Source of the DNA: Streptomyces sp. HUAS ZL42
GTDB lineage: Bacteria; Actinomycetota; Actinomycetes; Streptomycetales; Streptomycetaceae
Reading direction: 5' to 3'
Assembly (NCBI RefSeq): GCF_040782645.1
Contig: NZ_CP160403.1
Location: 9,707,001 to 9,771,000, forward strand
Length of the DNA stretch: 64,000 nt
The notes under the pieces are model-generated. The model was given only the letters and a program-made list of their open reading frames with translations. It was not told where the DNA came from and ran no database searches. Both the position numbers and the translations under genes were made by a program. This document shows positions 52,706-61,965 of the stretch, in pieces (position 1 is the stretch's first letter; each line of letters opens with the position of its first letter).

Positions 52706-55437
52706 CGTTCGGTAACGGAATCCTGCGCGCCGGGTCGACCGGGGACGAGGTCGGCGAACTCCAGCAGTGGCTGATCGACCGAGGGTTCCTGGTCGACCGC
52801 ACCACGCCCACGGGCGTCTTCGACGACCCGACCGAACACGCGGTCAAGGCCTTTCAGTACTCTGCCGCGATCGAGGTCGACGGCCTGGTCGGCGAGGGCA
52901 CGCGCACCGCCGCCGACGGCTTCACCGGGACCGCCGCCACCTCCGGCTGGCATCCGTGGGCCGTGCGCGACATCCAGCAGGCCAGGAGCGGCGGCTCCTT
53001 TACGACGAGCACCCGCCGGGGCGTCCTGCACACCACCGAGAAACCGTCCGATGCGCTGCCCGCCTTCGACAACCCGCCGCACTTCACTATCGGCCGCGAC
53101 GGTCCCGGCGCGCCGGTCACCGTGTGGCAGCACTACCCGGTGACCTTGGCGGCCAAGGCCCTCAAGCGCTCCGACACGGTGCAGACCAACCGGCACGGTT
53201 GCGTGCAGATCGAGATCATCGGACGGGCCGAGAACTCCCCGCGCCTGGCCACGGCCGACCCCGAACTTTTCCAGGGGCTGGGACGGCTGATGCGCTGGAT
53301 CGAGACGGCCACTGGAGTCGGCCGGGTGTCGCACCACGCCTTCGCCGGGGAGAGCGCCTACGGGCTCACGGGGGCCGTTCGACTGGACGACGCGGCCTGG
53401 CTCGACTCCGCAGGCTGGCTGGGGCACCAGCACGTTCCCGCGCCCAACGTGCACTGGGATCCCGGCCTGATCGACATCGCCGGTCTGCTGGCGGTCGAAC
53501 CCGAGACGGGGCAGCTCGCACCGGCAGCGCCGGGGGCGGAGGAACTCGCCTTCACCGCGGCCCCGGTGAGCGCCCCGAACGGTCACCCGTGGATCCGGGC
53601 GACCACACGCCGACTGACCAACTCCTTCCCCAGCCTCACCTTCGCGCTGGACTGCGCGGGACTGCCGTACTACGAAGTGGTCCTCACTACCGACCACACC
53701 CTGTTCGCCCCCGAGCACAGCGCCCGCCGGACCCCCGAGAACTTCTATGCCGGACGGCAGGACGGCCTGCGCAGGGCGAGCCAGGCCCAGGGGCGCTACG
53801 TGGCACCGGTACAGGTGATCCGCGCCTTCGCCGACGCCACCCCGTCCGGCGGGCAGATCTACTACACCCTCGTCGGCTACGCCGACCAGCTGGGCGCTGG
53901 AGCGGTCCCGGCCGCCGACCCCGTCGCCCTCTCCCGCTCCGCGCCATCGGTGGCCATGGCACCGGGATTCGCCGGACACACACTGACCGAGTCGCTGGGC
54001 GTCCCGCTCGGCATGCTCCGCCCCGGTGCGCGCCGGGCTGGGGCCGGGTATCCGCAGGCGGCGGAGCGCAGGGCACCGCTGCTGGCCCACGGCGGTCCGC
54101 CGCGCCGGCCACAGACCCCCGTACATGCCGCCGCCGCACCGGCGCGTCCCGACCCGGCGACCGACCGGGCTGAGGGTGAGGACGGCTACGACTACCGGAT
54201 GTCCGTCTCCTCCCCGGTCCCGGACATACCTCCGGAGCTGCGCCCTCCGCCCCCGGCGGCCCCTGGACCGTCGGTCCCGCCCCGGCCCGCCCCGTCGGCG
54301 CAGGCGGCGGCCGACCTCATCGGCTACGAGGACGAATGGGGGGAATGGCCCGAGGCCACAGAGCTCGGAGGTGGCTTCGACAAGCCGGAGGAGGAGCCCG
54401 CTGCCCTGCTGGGCGTCGAATCGCCCGTCTACGCGGCCGACGACGAGTACGACGAACTCGGCGCCGGCAGCCGCGCCTCCGCGCCCTCGGCACCCGCCCC
54501 GGTCATCGCGGGGTCTCCGGCCGACTGGCGTCCCGCGTCGCCCATGCTCACCCCGGCGCAGAAGAGGGACGTCGTGGAGGCTTTCGTCGGGCCCGACCGC
54601 GAGCTGTACGCCGCGGTCAACCCGGACGGCGAGTACGCGGGCCGGGCCGGCACCGACCACCCGGCCTACCAACGCCACCATCTCGGCCTCTCGTTCGGGC
54701 TCGGCGGTTTCTCCCAGGACTCCGGAGAACTCGGCCAGCTCCTTACCCTCCTGCGGGGGCGGAACGCGGACCTGTTCGCCGAGTTCTTCGGCCCGGCGTC
54801 GGGCGAACTGCTCGCTGTCACCAGCCGGCCGGGACCCTTGTCCCGGGACGTCGAGGGCGGCCGCAGTGTGCGCGTGCAACCGGTCGACGGGGTGGACCTG
54901 TGGGAGGAGCCCTGGCTGTCCCTATTCGCCGCCGCGGGCGCCGCACGAGTGTGTCAGAGCGCCCAGATCGAACTGGCCGCCGGTCTGTATCTGGATCCCG
55001 TGGTGCGGTTTGCGGCGGACCTGGGACTCGCTACGGAACGAGGGCTCGCCATGATCTTCGACCGGGTGGCGCACCGGGGCGTCACCGGGGGACTGGCGTG
55101 GGTGATCGAGACCGTCGGCCCGCTGCAGACTCCCGTGCTGCTCCAGGCCGCCCTGACCGGGCTGGGGTTCGAGGACGTGGAGAGCTTCCAACGCTCCCAG
55201 CCGGACCTGCTGGTGGACCAGCAGTTCGGCCCGCTGACCCATGCGGCGCTGGCCGGGGCGATCCGGGGGCGGCCCGATCTGGTGCCGGGGAGCCCTGTGC
55301 CGGTGCTGAGCTACCGTCAGATGGTGGACACCCTGGCCCGGCGGGCGACCGGGCAGCCCTGGGGCGACCGCATGATCCGGCTCAGCCGTGACGAGAGGGT
55401 CGGCGACGAGCTGCCCCTGGGAGACCAGGCCGTATGA
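52702..55437 (+). CDS. Multidomain peptidoglycan hydrolase: PG-binding, amidase_2 and lysozyme-like regions
   Basis: A 911-residue protein without a signal peptide. Residues about 7-72: PG_binding_1 domain (GSTGDEVGELQQWLIDRGF, TGVFDDPTEHAVKAFQ). Residues about 105-260: zinc N-acetylmuramoyl-L-alanine amidase fold, with His110 in GVLHTTE, HGCVQIEIIG and GHQHVPAPNVHWDPG. Then a small unknown domain (about 285-400), a Pro/Ala/Gly linker (about 440-610), and a C-terminal region (about 614-905; DRELYAAVNPDGEYAGRAGT, HHLGLSFGLGGFSQDSGELG, QIELAAGLYLDPVVRFAADL) that resembles chitosanase/lysozyme-like glycosidases. It could cut both stem peptides and glycan strands. The lack of a leader means export by lysis or by an unknown route. 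Confidence 0.82.
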   Translation: MTFGNGILRAGSTGDEVGELQQWLIDRGFLVDRTTPTGVFDDPTEHAVKAFQYSAAIEVDGLVGEGTRTAADGFTGTAATSGWHPWAVRDIQQARSGGSFTTSTRRGVLHTTEKPSDALPAFDNPPHFTIGRDGPGAPVTVWQHYPVTLAAKALKRSDTVQTNRHGCVQIEIIGRAENSPRLATADPELFQGLGRLMRWIETATGVGRVSHHAFAGESAYGLTGAVRLDDAAWLDSAGWLGHQHVPAPNVHWDPGLIDIAGLLAVEPETGQLAPAAPGAEELAFTAAPVSAPNGHPWIRATTRRLTNSFPSLTFALDCAGLPYYEVVLTTDHTLFAPEHSARRTPENFYAGRQDGLRRASQAQGRYVAPVQVIRAFADATPSGGQIYYTLVGYADQLGAGAVPAADPVALSRSAPSVAMAPGFAGHTLTESLGVPLGMLRPGARRAGAGYPQAAERRAPLLAHGGPPRRPQTPVHAAAAPARPDPATDRAEGEDGYDYRMSVSSPVPDIPPELRPPPPAAPGPSVPPRPAPSAQAAADLIGYEDEWGEWPEATELGGGFDKPEEEPAALLGVESPVYAADDEYDELGAGSRASAPSAPAPVIAGSPADWRPASPMLTPAQKRDVVEAFVGPDRELYAAVNPDGEYAGRAGTDHPAYQRHHLGLSFGLGGFSQDSGELGQLLTLLRGRNADLFAEFFGPASGELLAVTSRPGPLSRDVEGGRSVRVQPVDGVDLWEEPWLSLFAAAGAARVCQSAQIELAAGLYLDPVVRFAADLGLATERGLAMIFDRVAHRGVTGGLAWVIETVGPLQTPVLLQAALTGLGFEDVESFQRSQPDLLVDQQFGPLTHAALAGAIRGRPDLVPGSPVPVLSYRQMVDTLARRATGQPWGDRMIRLSRDERVGDELPLGDQAV

Positions 55438-56534
55438 CCACGGCCAATGACCCCGCCGCCGTCGTCCGTGCCGTGGGCACGGCGCTCGAGGCATCGCCCG
55501 CCTTCAGAGCACTCGACCCCGCGACGCGGCGGGAACTCACCGGCTCTCTGGACCGGATCGGCGGATACGTCGGTGAGGGATCCCGGGCGCCGGTTGACCC
55601 GCGGCCGCAACCCGTTTCGCGCAGCACGGCGGCCTCCGGCGGGAGCGTGGGGCGCGTCGGCGAAGTGGCTCGCGCGACGCTCAACGCGATCGACTTCCCG
55701 TCCTTCGTGGCCGCCCTGGTCAAGGGCACCTTCCAGGCCATCGTCGACGCCACCATCCAACAGATGGAGGCCTACGCGACGCTGCTGCAGGAAGTGGCCA
55801 AGACCGTCGACGACTACATGCGCGACAACGTCACCGACGACGCGGCCAAGGACTACTTGGTCGACCGCTACTCGGACGTGTTCCACAAGGACACGACGAC
55901 CGGCAGCGCGGCACTCCGGGTCGACCGCACCCGCCTCACCGAGCCGCTGCCGACCTTCTTCCAGGACCTCGGCTTCGAGACGTCCGACCAACTCGACCCG
56001 GACTCGGTGGAACAGGTCGTCGTCCCGGCCGTGCGCAGGTCGATCGCGGAGCAACGCCACCAGACGCTGGCCACGATGGTGCTCCTGGGACTGAACCGGA
56101 TCGTCGTCAACGACGGAGAGATCAACGCGAAGCTCCAGTTCCACATCGACGCCTCGGAGACGACCGGCATCACCTTCGACTCCACCCGCAACAGCCTCGG
56201 CACCCTGGCGGGCGGCTCGACGCGATCGCGCTTCTCCGGCCAGGGGATCATGGTCAATACCGCGAGCGTCAACGCCCAGAGCGACATCAACCTCAGGACC
56301 GATCTCACCGGCGAGGTCAAGGTCAGGTTCAGCACCGACTACCTGCCACTGGAGCGGTTCGCCGACTCCAACGCCATCCAGCTCATCAACGAACACGCCA
56401 CCGTGCCCGTGACCGAGCGCCCTCAGGCGCCTGAGGCCCCGAACGGCGCGGCCCCGGCGCCGCCCGCCCAGCCACAGCCTCAGTCGCTCCCGGCCCGGCC
56501 GCCGTCGGACGACCCCTGGAGTCCGCGCTCATGA
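55434..56534 (+). CDS. Unknown protein, paralogue A, with C-terminal DDPWSP tag
   Basis: A 366-residue protein of no family known to me. The core at about 86-146 (FQAIVDATIQQMEAYATLLQ, KTVDDYMRDNV) and the later TMVLLGLNRIVVNDGEINAK are matched closely by the product of 61962-63104, so the two are paralogues. Order: short helical N-terminus, amphipathic helical core, acidic segment, then a beta-like region with SDINLRTDLTGEVKVRFSTD. The tail is Pro/Ala-rich and ends SDDPWSPRS, a peptide shared with two other proteins of the operon. ATG overlaps the upstream stop (ATGA), and its stop overlaps the next ATG. Confidence 0.8.
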   Translation: MTTANDPAAVVRAVGTALEASPAFRALDPATRRELTGSLDRIGGYVGEGSRAPVDPRPQPVSRSTAASGGSVGRVGEVARATLNAIDFPSFVAALVKGTFQAIVDATIQQMEAYATLLQEVAKTVDDYMRDNVTDDAAKDYLVDRYSDVFHKDTTTGSAALRVDRTRLTEPLPTFFQDLGFETSDQLDPDSVEQVVVPAVRRSIAEQRHQTLATMVLLGLNRIVVNDGEINAKLQFHIDASETTGITFDSTRNSLGTLAGGSTRSRFSGQGIMVNTASVNAQSDINLRTDLTGEVKVRFSTDYLPLERFADSNAIQLINEHATVPVTERPQAPEAPNGAAPAPPAQPQPQSLPARPPSDDPWSPRS

Positions 56535-56788
56535 ACTGGCCGGAACTGCATCGCACCCTCGTCGACCTGGTCACGGCGATCGAGCCGGCCGGCGGCGAGG
56601 GGCTGCGGATCGACTCCGCGGAACTGCGTGTTCCGCTGGAGGCGACCACAAGGACCGGCCCCGACGGTCTGACCTTCTTCGCCAGAGTGCCGCAGTCGCA
56701 GTGGCAGTCCGGCTTCCAGCCGGTCGTGCACCAAGGACACCTGGTGATCGGCCCCGTGACGGACGAGGAGGGGGCCGATGAGCGGTGA
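56531..56788 (+). CDS. Small unknown protein of the SARP operon
   Basis: An 85-residue protein: helical start MNWPELHRTLVDLVTAIEPA and beta strands with RIDSAELRVPLEATTRTGPD, GLTFFARVP and HLVIGPVTDEEG. No family recognised; the strand pattern recalls that of the next protein's first domain. It overlaps both neighbours (4 bp upstream, 11 bp downstream), so it is a real gene of the coupled operon. Confidence 0.75.
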   Translation: MNWPELHRTLVDLVTAIEPAGGEGLRIDSAELRVPLEATTRTGPDGLTFFARVPQSQWQSGFQPVVHQGHLVIGPVTDEEGADER

Positions 56789-57611
56789 CGGCAGCTTCCG
56801 CGTCGAGGAGTTCCTCGAAGCCCTCACGTCCCAACTCGACCGCACCCAGGACGCGTTGCGTCTGAAGGCCGTCAACAGGCCGCTGACGTACGCCATCAAG
56901 GACTTCTCGCTGACCCTCCAGGTGTTCGTCGAGCTGGACGAACAGGGAGACGTGCGGCTGCGCAGCTCCGGGCCGAACGAGACCGGGGCCAGCTCCGTCT
57001 CCATCGGCTTCACGACGATCACCCGCTCGGCGATCGACGAGAACACCATCCGGCTGTCCGAGACACAGGGTCCCTCGCTCGACGAACTGGGGATCCCGCC
57101 TGAGGACCAGCGCCGTCTGGAGAAGATCGGGGTCCGCAACGCCGCCCAGCTCAAACGGCTGAGCGCTTCCTCCGGGGAGGGCGCGGTCGCCCGCTTCGCG
57201 AACGTGCCCGTGAACCGGCTGCGCGCCGCCCTCCAGGCGAGCAGACCCAGGGTCGACCGACTGACACCGGCGCCCGCCCCCGAACCGTCCGAACCGGCAG
57301 CGCCGCCCGCACGACCGGCGCTCGACGACGCCGTACGAGAACCTTCGCTGCGTGTGCCGCGGGGGACTCGACGGCTGCGCCTGGACGGCTCCAACCTGAA
57401 GGCGCTGCAGAACGGCGGAAGCGCCAGCCTGGAAGGAATGGCCGTGCCGGTCGTGGAGGCGAGCGACGATCACGTGGTCCTCGACCTGGGGGATTTGGTG
57501 CCGCGCGGCCGCCTGGAGCTGGGGTTCGCGGATGCCGAGACCCTCGCGTTCCAGCTGGAGACCGAAACCGTGACCGAGCCGCGCTCCGACGACCCCTGGA
57601 GCCCGGCATGA
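56778..57611 (+). CDS. Unknown protein with HhH-like motif and C-terminal DDPWSP tag
   Basis: A 277-residue protein. Residues about 1-95 form a helix-plus-strand unit (VEEFLEALTSQLDRTQDALR, AIKDFSLTLQVFVELDEQGD) resembling DUF2589/trypco2-like small domains. Residues about 96-130, LDELGIPPEDQRRLEKIGVR NAAQL, form a helix-hairpin-helix-like motif. After a Pro-rich linker there is a beta-type domain (about 190-265; GTRRLRLDGSNLKALQNGGS, VVLDLGDLVPRGRLELGF) like an Ig/transthyretin strand set. It ends SDDPWSPA. Overlaps both neighbours. Confidence 0.78.
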   Translation: MSGDGSFRVEEFLEALTSQLDRTQDALRLKAVNRPLTYAIKDFSLTLQVFVELDEQGDVRLRSSGPNETGASSVSIGFTTITRSAIDENTIRLSETQGPSLDELGIPPEDQRRLEKIGVRNAAQLKRLSASSGEGAVARFANVPVNRLRAALQASRPRVDRLTPAPAPEPSEPAAPPARPALDDAVREPSLRVPRGTRRLRLDGSNLKALQNGGSASLEGMAVPVVEASDDHVVLDLGDLVPRGRLELGFADAETLAFQLETETVTEPRSDDPWSPA

Positions 57612-59020
57612 CCGACCGCCGCCGCACCGCGCACGTGGTGCTCACCCTGGAGCCGGGCGCCGGTCGAGGGCATGTCCCGGCCCACCTCGACGTGCTCGTC
57701 GGCGCGGCCCGCTCGGCGTCGACACTCGACGGCGGCAGGATCGACCGCACGCTGACGGGTGCCGCCGGCGCGTTCCGGGCCACGGCACTCTTCCCCTCCC
57801 GGCGCAACGTGGGGAGGGTGGGGGCCCGGGGCAGCGGATACGACGCCCTCGAAGAGAGCCTCGGTCTGTCGCGGACCTACCGGTTGCGGCTGGCCGATCC
57901 CGCGGCGGCCGATGCCGTGGTCGAGCGTCTGCGCGAACTCCCGGGCGTCGCGTCGGCGGCCCGCGAGCTGCTGGCCACCGCCCCCGGGACGGCGACCGGC
58001 GGCACCACCGCACGGACCGCCGCGCAGCCTCCCTCCCAACGGGAGATCGAGGCCCCGCACCGCCTCGTGAGGTCCGCCGAGGCCCTGGCGATGGAACCTG
58101 GCGACGAACGCGTGACCGTCGCCGTCGTCGACACCGGGATCGCCCTGGGCCACGCCGAGTTCCAGCGCAAGCTGCTCATGGGCTATGACGCGGTCGACCT
58201 GGGCCTCGGCCGGATCAGCTCCACCATGACGCTCGTCGGCGACAGCAGCGGACGTGACTTCTCGCCCTCCGACGACGTCGGCCACGGCAGCCATGTCGCC
58301 GGAGTCATCGCCGCGCAGGGCTGGCAGCTCCCCGCCGGCACCGCGGGACGCTCCCTGCTGCTGCCCGTCAGAGTGCTGGCCGGAGCGCTCGACGAGGGTG
58401 ACCGGGGCGTCGTGGGAGTCGGAGCCGTGGGAGACATCGACGCCGGATTGAAGATCGCGTGTGATCTCGGCGCCGACGTGATCAACATGAGCTTCGGGAC
58501 CCCCGCCACCGACCTGGATCCGGCGAGCCCCAGGCCGCACGCCGCCGTGCTGGAGTACGCCACCCGGCACGGCTGCGTACTGGTCGCGGCGGCCGGCAAC
58601 TCCGGCCTGCCCGACGTGTTCTATCCGGCCGCCGACCGGCATGTCATCGCCGTGGGGTCGGTCGGGGCACGCGGGCTCCGGTCGCCGTTCAGCAGCTACG
58701 GCGCCCCGATCACGCTGAGCGCTCCCGGCGAGAACGTGGTGAGCGTGGGCCGACGCGGCTACCGGCGCAGCAGCGGCACCTCGCACGCGGCTCCCTTCGT
58801 GGCCGGCGCCGCCGCCCTGCTGGTGGCACGGGCCCGGCGCCGTGGCCGGCCGGTCTCCGCCGCCGCCGTCACCGAGCTCCTGACCCGCTCTGCCCGTCCC
58901 TCCGCTTCACCGGCGCACGAGGTGGGTGCCGGCGTGCTGGACATCGCCGGCGCGCTCGAGGCCTTCGACTCCGGCTCGTACACCTCCGCTCCCGCGGCAG
59001 AAGGAGAACGCCATGGCTGA
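57608..59020 (+). CDS. Subtilisin-like serine protease (S8), no signal peptide
   Basis: A 470-residue subtilase with an intact catalytic set: Asp175 (VAVVDTGIALGHAEF), His226 (DDVGHGSHVAG), oxyanion Asn331 (AAAGNSG) and Ser392 (SSGTSHAAPFVAG). The first 165 residues precede the catalytic domain and include LRLADPAAADAVVERLRELP, which resembles an inhibitor I9-like prodomain, but there is no signal peptide, so the enzyme is cytoplasmic unless exported unconventionally. Coupled by 4 bp to the preceding gene and 8 bp to the next. It may process the tagged proteins of the operon or act as an effector. Confidence 0.9.
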   Translation: MTDRRRTAHVVLTLEPGAGRGHVPAHLDVLVGAARSASTLDGGRIDRTLTGAAGAFRATALFPSRRNVGRVGARGSGYDALEESLGLSRTYRLRLADPAAADAVVERLRELPGVASAARELLATAPGTATGGTTARTAAQPPSQREIEAPHRLVRSAEALAMEPGDERVTVAVVDTGIALGHAEFQRKLLMGYDAVDLGLGRISSTMTLVGDSSGRDFSPSDDVGHGSHVAGVIAAQGWQLPAGTAGRSLLLPVRVLAGALDEGDRGVVGVGAVGDIDAGLKIACDLGADVINMSFGTPATDLDPASPRPHAAVLEYATRHGCVLVAAAGNSGLPDVFYPAADRHVIAVGSVGARGLRSPFSSYGAPITLSAPGENVVSVGRRGYRRSSGTSHAAPFVAGAAALLVARARRRGRPVSAAAVTELLTRSARPSASPAHEVGAGVLDIAGALEAFDSGSYTSAPAAEGERHG

Positions 59021-60911
59021 CCGACCGAACGTGCCGGAGCGGCTGGCCCTGCTCGCCTACCAGACGCTCTACCCCGGGCTCCACCCGGACGTGGGGACTG
59101 CGGAGTTCCAGGCGATCGCCGACCGGGTGCTGAACATCTGGGACGCCGCCGACAAACCACTGCGGCAGCGGCTGCAGCGCGTGCGCACCAAGGTCGACGA
59201 CTCCGTACGGGACAACAGTGCTGAACTTCGCGGACTACTGGTCCAGTTACTCGCCGCCGCCATGGACGAGCCCACCTGGCAGGACACCCCGGAGGAGATA
59301 CGGCACGCACGCGCCCGGCTGGCGCTGGGGCGGCCCGCCGGCTCCGACGAGCGTCACGTCGAGGAATGGTGGAGCGCATCGGCCACCGAAGGAGGCGCAA
59401 GCGACAAGAAGGGAATCGACATGGCCGACAACGACGGAATCTACCGGGGAGAGTACGACTACGACCCCCGGGGCCTGCCCGAGACGTTCGACCCCTCAAA
59501 GTACAGGTCCGCGATCTATCAACTGGCCAAGGACCGAAACGCCGACCCCCAGAACGACCCGCTCGACAAGGCACAGGCGGCCCACGTCGCCGGCTCGCTG
59601 CTGCTGGGGAGCTACGACGAGCCGACGAGCCCGGGGTTCGAGGACGCCTTCGTCGAGCAGTTCAACGAGGGCTTCGAACTTGTCGAGACCGTGGACGTCA
59701 AGAAGCGATGGCGCCGACTGGATGTCTATGCGCGGGTGGCGTACCAGATCAACCGGTTGAAGGCCGCCAATGACACCAAGCCCACCGTCCAGGAGATCTC
59801 CGCGGTCTCCGACGAGGTCATCGACCGCGGCCCGGTGGACGACAACTTCGTCGCCAAGGTGCGCAGCGCCCATGACGACTTCGTGGCTAAGACACCGGTC
59901 TACGACTCCCTCGACCTGCCCGACATCGTCACCGACGACACGGCACAGGCGGAGGTGGAGCCCGCCAACATCCGCGCGGTCGGCATGATCTACGCGACCA
60001 GCGAGCTGGAGAACACGCAGCTCATCGCCGCCTGCGACCAGGCGGCACAGGACTGGTCGGACGGGGTGCTGCCGGTCGGCGAGAACTCGGGCCGGCTCTT
60101 CGACGCGTACGTCTGGAACGCCCGTGACCGGCTCGACGCGGCCGCCCGGCAGATCCAGTACGAGCGGATCGAGGAGCTGTCCGCACACATCCTGCGCTTC
60201 TGCTCCGCGACCTCCGAGCGCGACCGCGCCCAGTACCTCAGCGAGTACCTCACCCCGGGGGACGGCCGGCCCAGTGCCCAGCCACGGGACGCCGCGGTCC
60301 GCAAGACGGCCCGCGACCTGCTCGCCTACGCCTCGCTCCACGGCTGGGCCTACACCCAGTTCGCGGCCAAACGCGTCGGTAACCAGGTCCGCCAGTGCGT
60401 CGCCATCATCCAGCATCCCGAGGTGCAGAAGGCCTACGGCGTCCAGGGGCCCTGGCAGGTCGTGGAACGGGTGGCCGCGATGAACAACGGTGCGGTGCCG
60501 GAGATCTCCAAGCACCGGGCGCTCGCCAGCACCGGCAAGGCCATCCTCGATCTGCTGGCGTCCAAGGCCAAGGACATCGCCGCCAGCCTGCCCAAGGACC
60601 CGATGTTCCCGCCACCCTCCAAGGCCAACGGACAGCGGTCGGTGTTCAGTCGGGCCGAGTACGACACCCTCCTCAACCTCGTGGAGAGCTGGCTCGCGGC
60701 GAGCACGGTCAACGACCGGGAGCGTCTGGAGGCCTCACAGCCGGCCGAGGTGAAGGGCTCACCCTCACTGCCCTCCTTCGGGGCGGGCGTCAACAGCGCG
60801 TCGTCCAACGGGTTCGACGCGGAGGCCGTCAAGAACCAGCTGCTGCAGATGGTCTCCACCGGTCAGATGCCGACGGCCGACCAGGTCCAGCAATTCTTCA
60901 ACCACGGTTAG
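59013..60911 (+). CDS. Large unknown helical protein
   Basis: A 632-residue, mostly alpha-helical, soluble protein with no recognised family. The N-terminal 137 residues (ERLALLAYQTLYPGLHPDVG, RVRTKVDDSVRDNSAELRGL) look like a separate domain. An in-frame ATG at 59421 (MADNDGIYRGEYDYDPRG) preceded by AAGAAGGGA could start a second, 496-residue product. The end reads AEAVKNQLLQMVSTGQMPTA followed by DQVQQFFNHG, a short helical motif of adaptor look. AAGGAG precedes ATG 59013, which overlaps the protease stop by 8 bp. Confidence 0.75.
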   Translation: MADRPNVPERLALLAYQTLYPGLHPDVGTAEFQAIADRVLNIWDAADKPLRQRLQRVRTKVDDSVRDNSAELRGLLVQLLAAAMDEPTWQDTPEEIRHARARLALGRPAGSDERHVEEWWSASATEGGASDKKGIDMADNDGIYRGEYDYDPRGLPETFDPSKYRSAIYQLAKDRNADPQNDPLDKAQAAHVAGSLLLGSYDEPTSPGFEDAFVEQFNEGFELVETVDVKKRWRRLDVYARVAYQINRLKAANDTKPTVQEISAVSDEVIDRGPVDDNFVAKVRSAHDDFVAKTPVYDSLDLPDIVTDDTAQAEVEPANIRAVGMIYATSELENTQLIAACDQAAQDWSDGVLPVGENSGRLFDAYVWNARDRLDAAARQIQYERIEELSAHILRFCSATSERDRAQYLSEYLTPGDGRPSAQPRDAAVRKTARDLLAYASLHGWAYTQFAAKRVGNQVRQCVAIIQHPEVQKAYGVQGPWQVVERVAAMNNGAVPEISKHRALASTGKAILDLLASKAKDIAASLPKDPMFPPPSKANGQRSVFSRAEYDTLLNLVESWLAASTVNDRERLEASQPAEVKGSPSLPSFGAGVNSASSNGFDAEAVKNQLLQMVSTGQMPTADQVQQFFNHG

Positions 60912-60921
60912 GGGGCGGGCG

Positions 60922-61965
60922 ATGACCAGCGCCGCCACGGGAGCCAAGCGACTGCTGTCCAGCGCCAGCCGCATCCTGCGCACCGCCGACCCGGTCGAGC
61001 AGCTGGCGCCGTTCATCGACGAGTCGCTGCACCTGCCGCCCGGGGCCGCGGAGTACCGCCGGCCGCACGCGTTCGAGACCCACTTCTCGGAGCGCACCCC
61101 GCGCCGGCTCGAACTGGGCATGACCATGGGCGATCCAGAGGCGACCGTCCTGGACAGGGTCGGTGGCGCCACCCGGGCGATGCGCCTCATCACTGGCCGG
61201 AACTTCGGGCCGCAGGCGGTGCGCTGGCTGGACGGCCGTACCGAGGCCCTGCGCACCGACCACGGCGACGCGTGGGTCACTTCGGGCTTCGACCGCGACG
61301 GGGTGCAGGAGGCACAGGTCACCTACAGCTGGGGTCCGCAGACCACCGATGCCCTGGCCCGGCAGATCCACGACACCGTCCAGGCGGCCATGGACGCGAT
61401 GCCCTCGCTCCGGCCCGCACTGACCACGGTGCGGTGCGCCAGGACCTTCGGCAGTCAGGAGGTCTCCTTCCGGGTCGAGGGCGCACTGCGGCTCTCCGAA
61501 CTTCGGCCGCTGATGGACCGGTTGGGCCTCGGGGACCAGCACACCAGGGTGGTGAACGCGCTCGCCTTCGTCCTGGGCGCCCGCTTCACTCTGCCGCCCG
61601 ACACCGCGCTCATCAGCCTGAGGCCGACCCGGGCGGGGATGGAGATGCGGCTCGACGTGGACCTCGAAGGCATCCCCGACGTACCGGCGAACGTGAGCTC
61701 ACTGCTCCAACTGCAGCTTGTGGAGCGGCCGCAGAGCCTCGCCGCGCTGGAGCAGTGGGTGGTGGCCATGACACCGCAGAGCAACCTGTCGCCGGGCTCC
61801 CTGTCCGTGCTCTCGGTCACCGCACGTCCTCACGGCGGTCCGTGCCTCGCCCTCGACATGCGGCCCAGCGTCGTGACGGAGGAGTCCACCCCTGCGCCTG
61901 CGCCCCGGCCGTCGACCGTGTCCGCCGCTGTCGCGGGACGCTCTCCATGGGACCCGCGGTCATGA
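60922..61965 (+). CDS. Unknown protein with C-terminal PWDP tag
   Basis: A 347-residue soluble protein. It alternates helices and strands (FETHFSERTPRRLELGMTMG, VTYSWGPQTTDALARQIHDT, SFRVEGALRLSELRPLMDRL) in a pattern that could hold two similar alpha/beta units, but no family is recognised. The tail after a Pro/Thr-rich linker is AVAGRSPWDPRS, clearly related to the DDPWSPRS ends of the proteins from 55434 and 56778. ATG 60922 is 10 bp after the previous stop with GGGGGCGGG as RBS; its stop overlaps the next ATG. Confidence 0.75.
   Translation: MTSAATGAKRLLSSASRILRTADPVEQLAPFIDESLHLPPGAAEYRRPHAFETHFSERTPRRLELGMTMGDPEATVLDRVGGATRAMRLITGRNFGPQAVRWLDGRTEALRTDHGDAWVTSGFDRDGVQEAQVTYSWGPQTTDALARQIHDTVQAAMDAMPSLRPALTTVRCARTFGSQEVSFRVEGALRLSELRPLMDRLGLGDQHTRVVNALAFVLGARFTLPPDTALISLRPTRAGMEMRLDVDLEGIPDVPANVSSLLQLQLVERPQSLAALEQWVVAMTPQSNLSPGSLSVLSVTARPHGGPCLALDMRPSVVTEESTPAPAPRPSTVSAAVAGRSPWDPRS

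Noticed and set aside
52597..54879. A 760-codon open frame antisense to the PG hydrolase gene
   Set aside because: Mirror frame of a high-GC gene; Arg/Gly/Val-rich, with no motif and no RBS.
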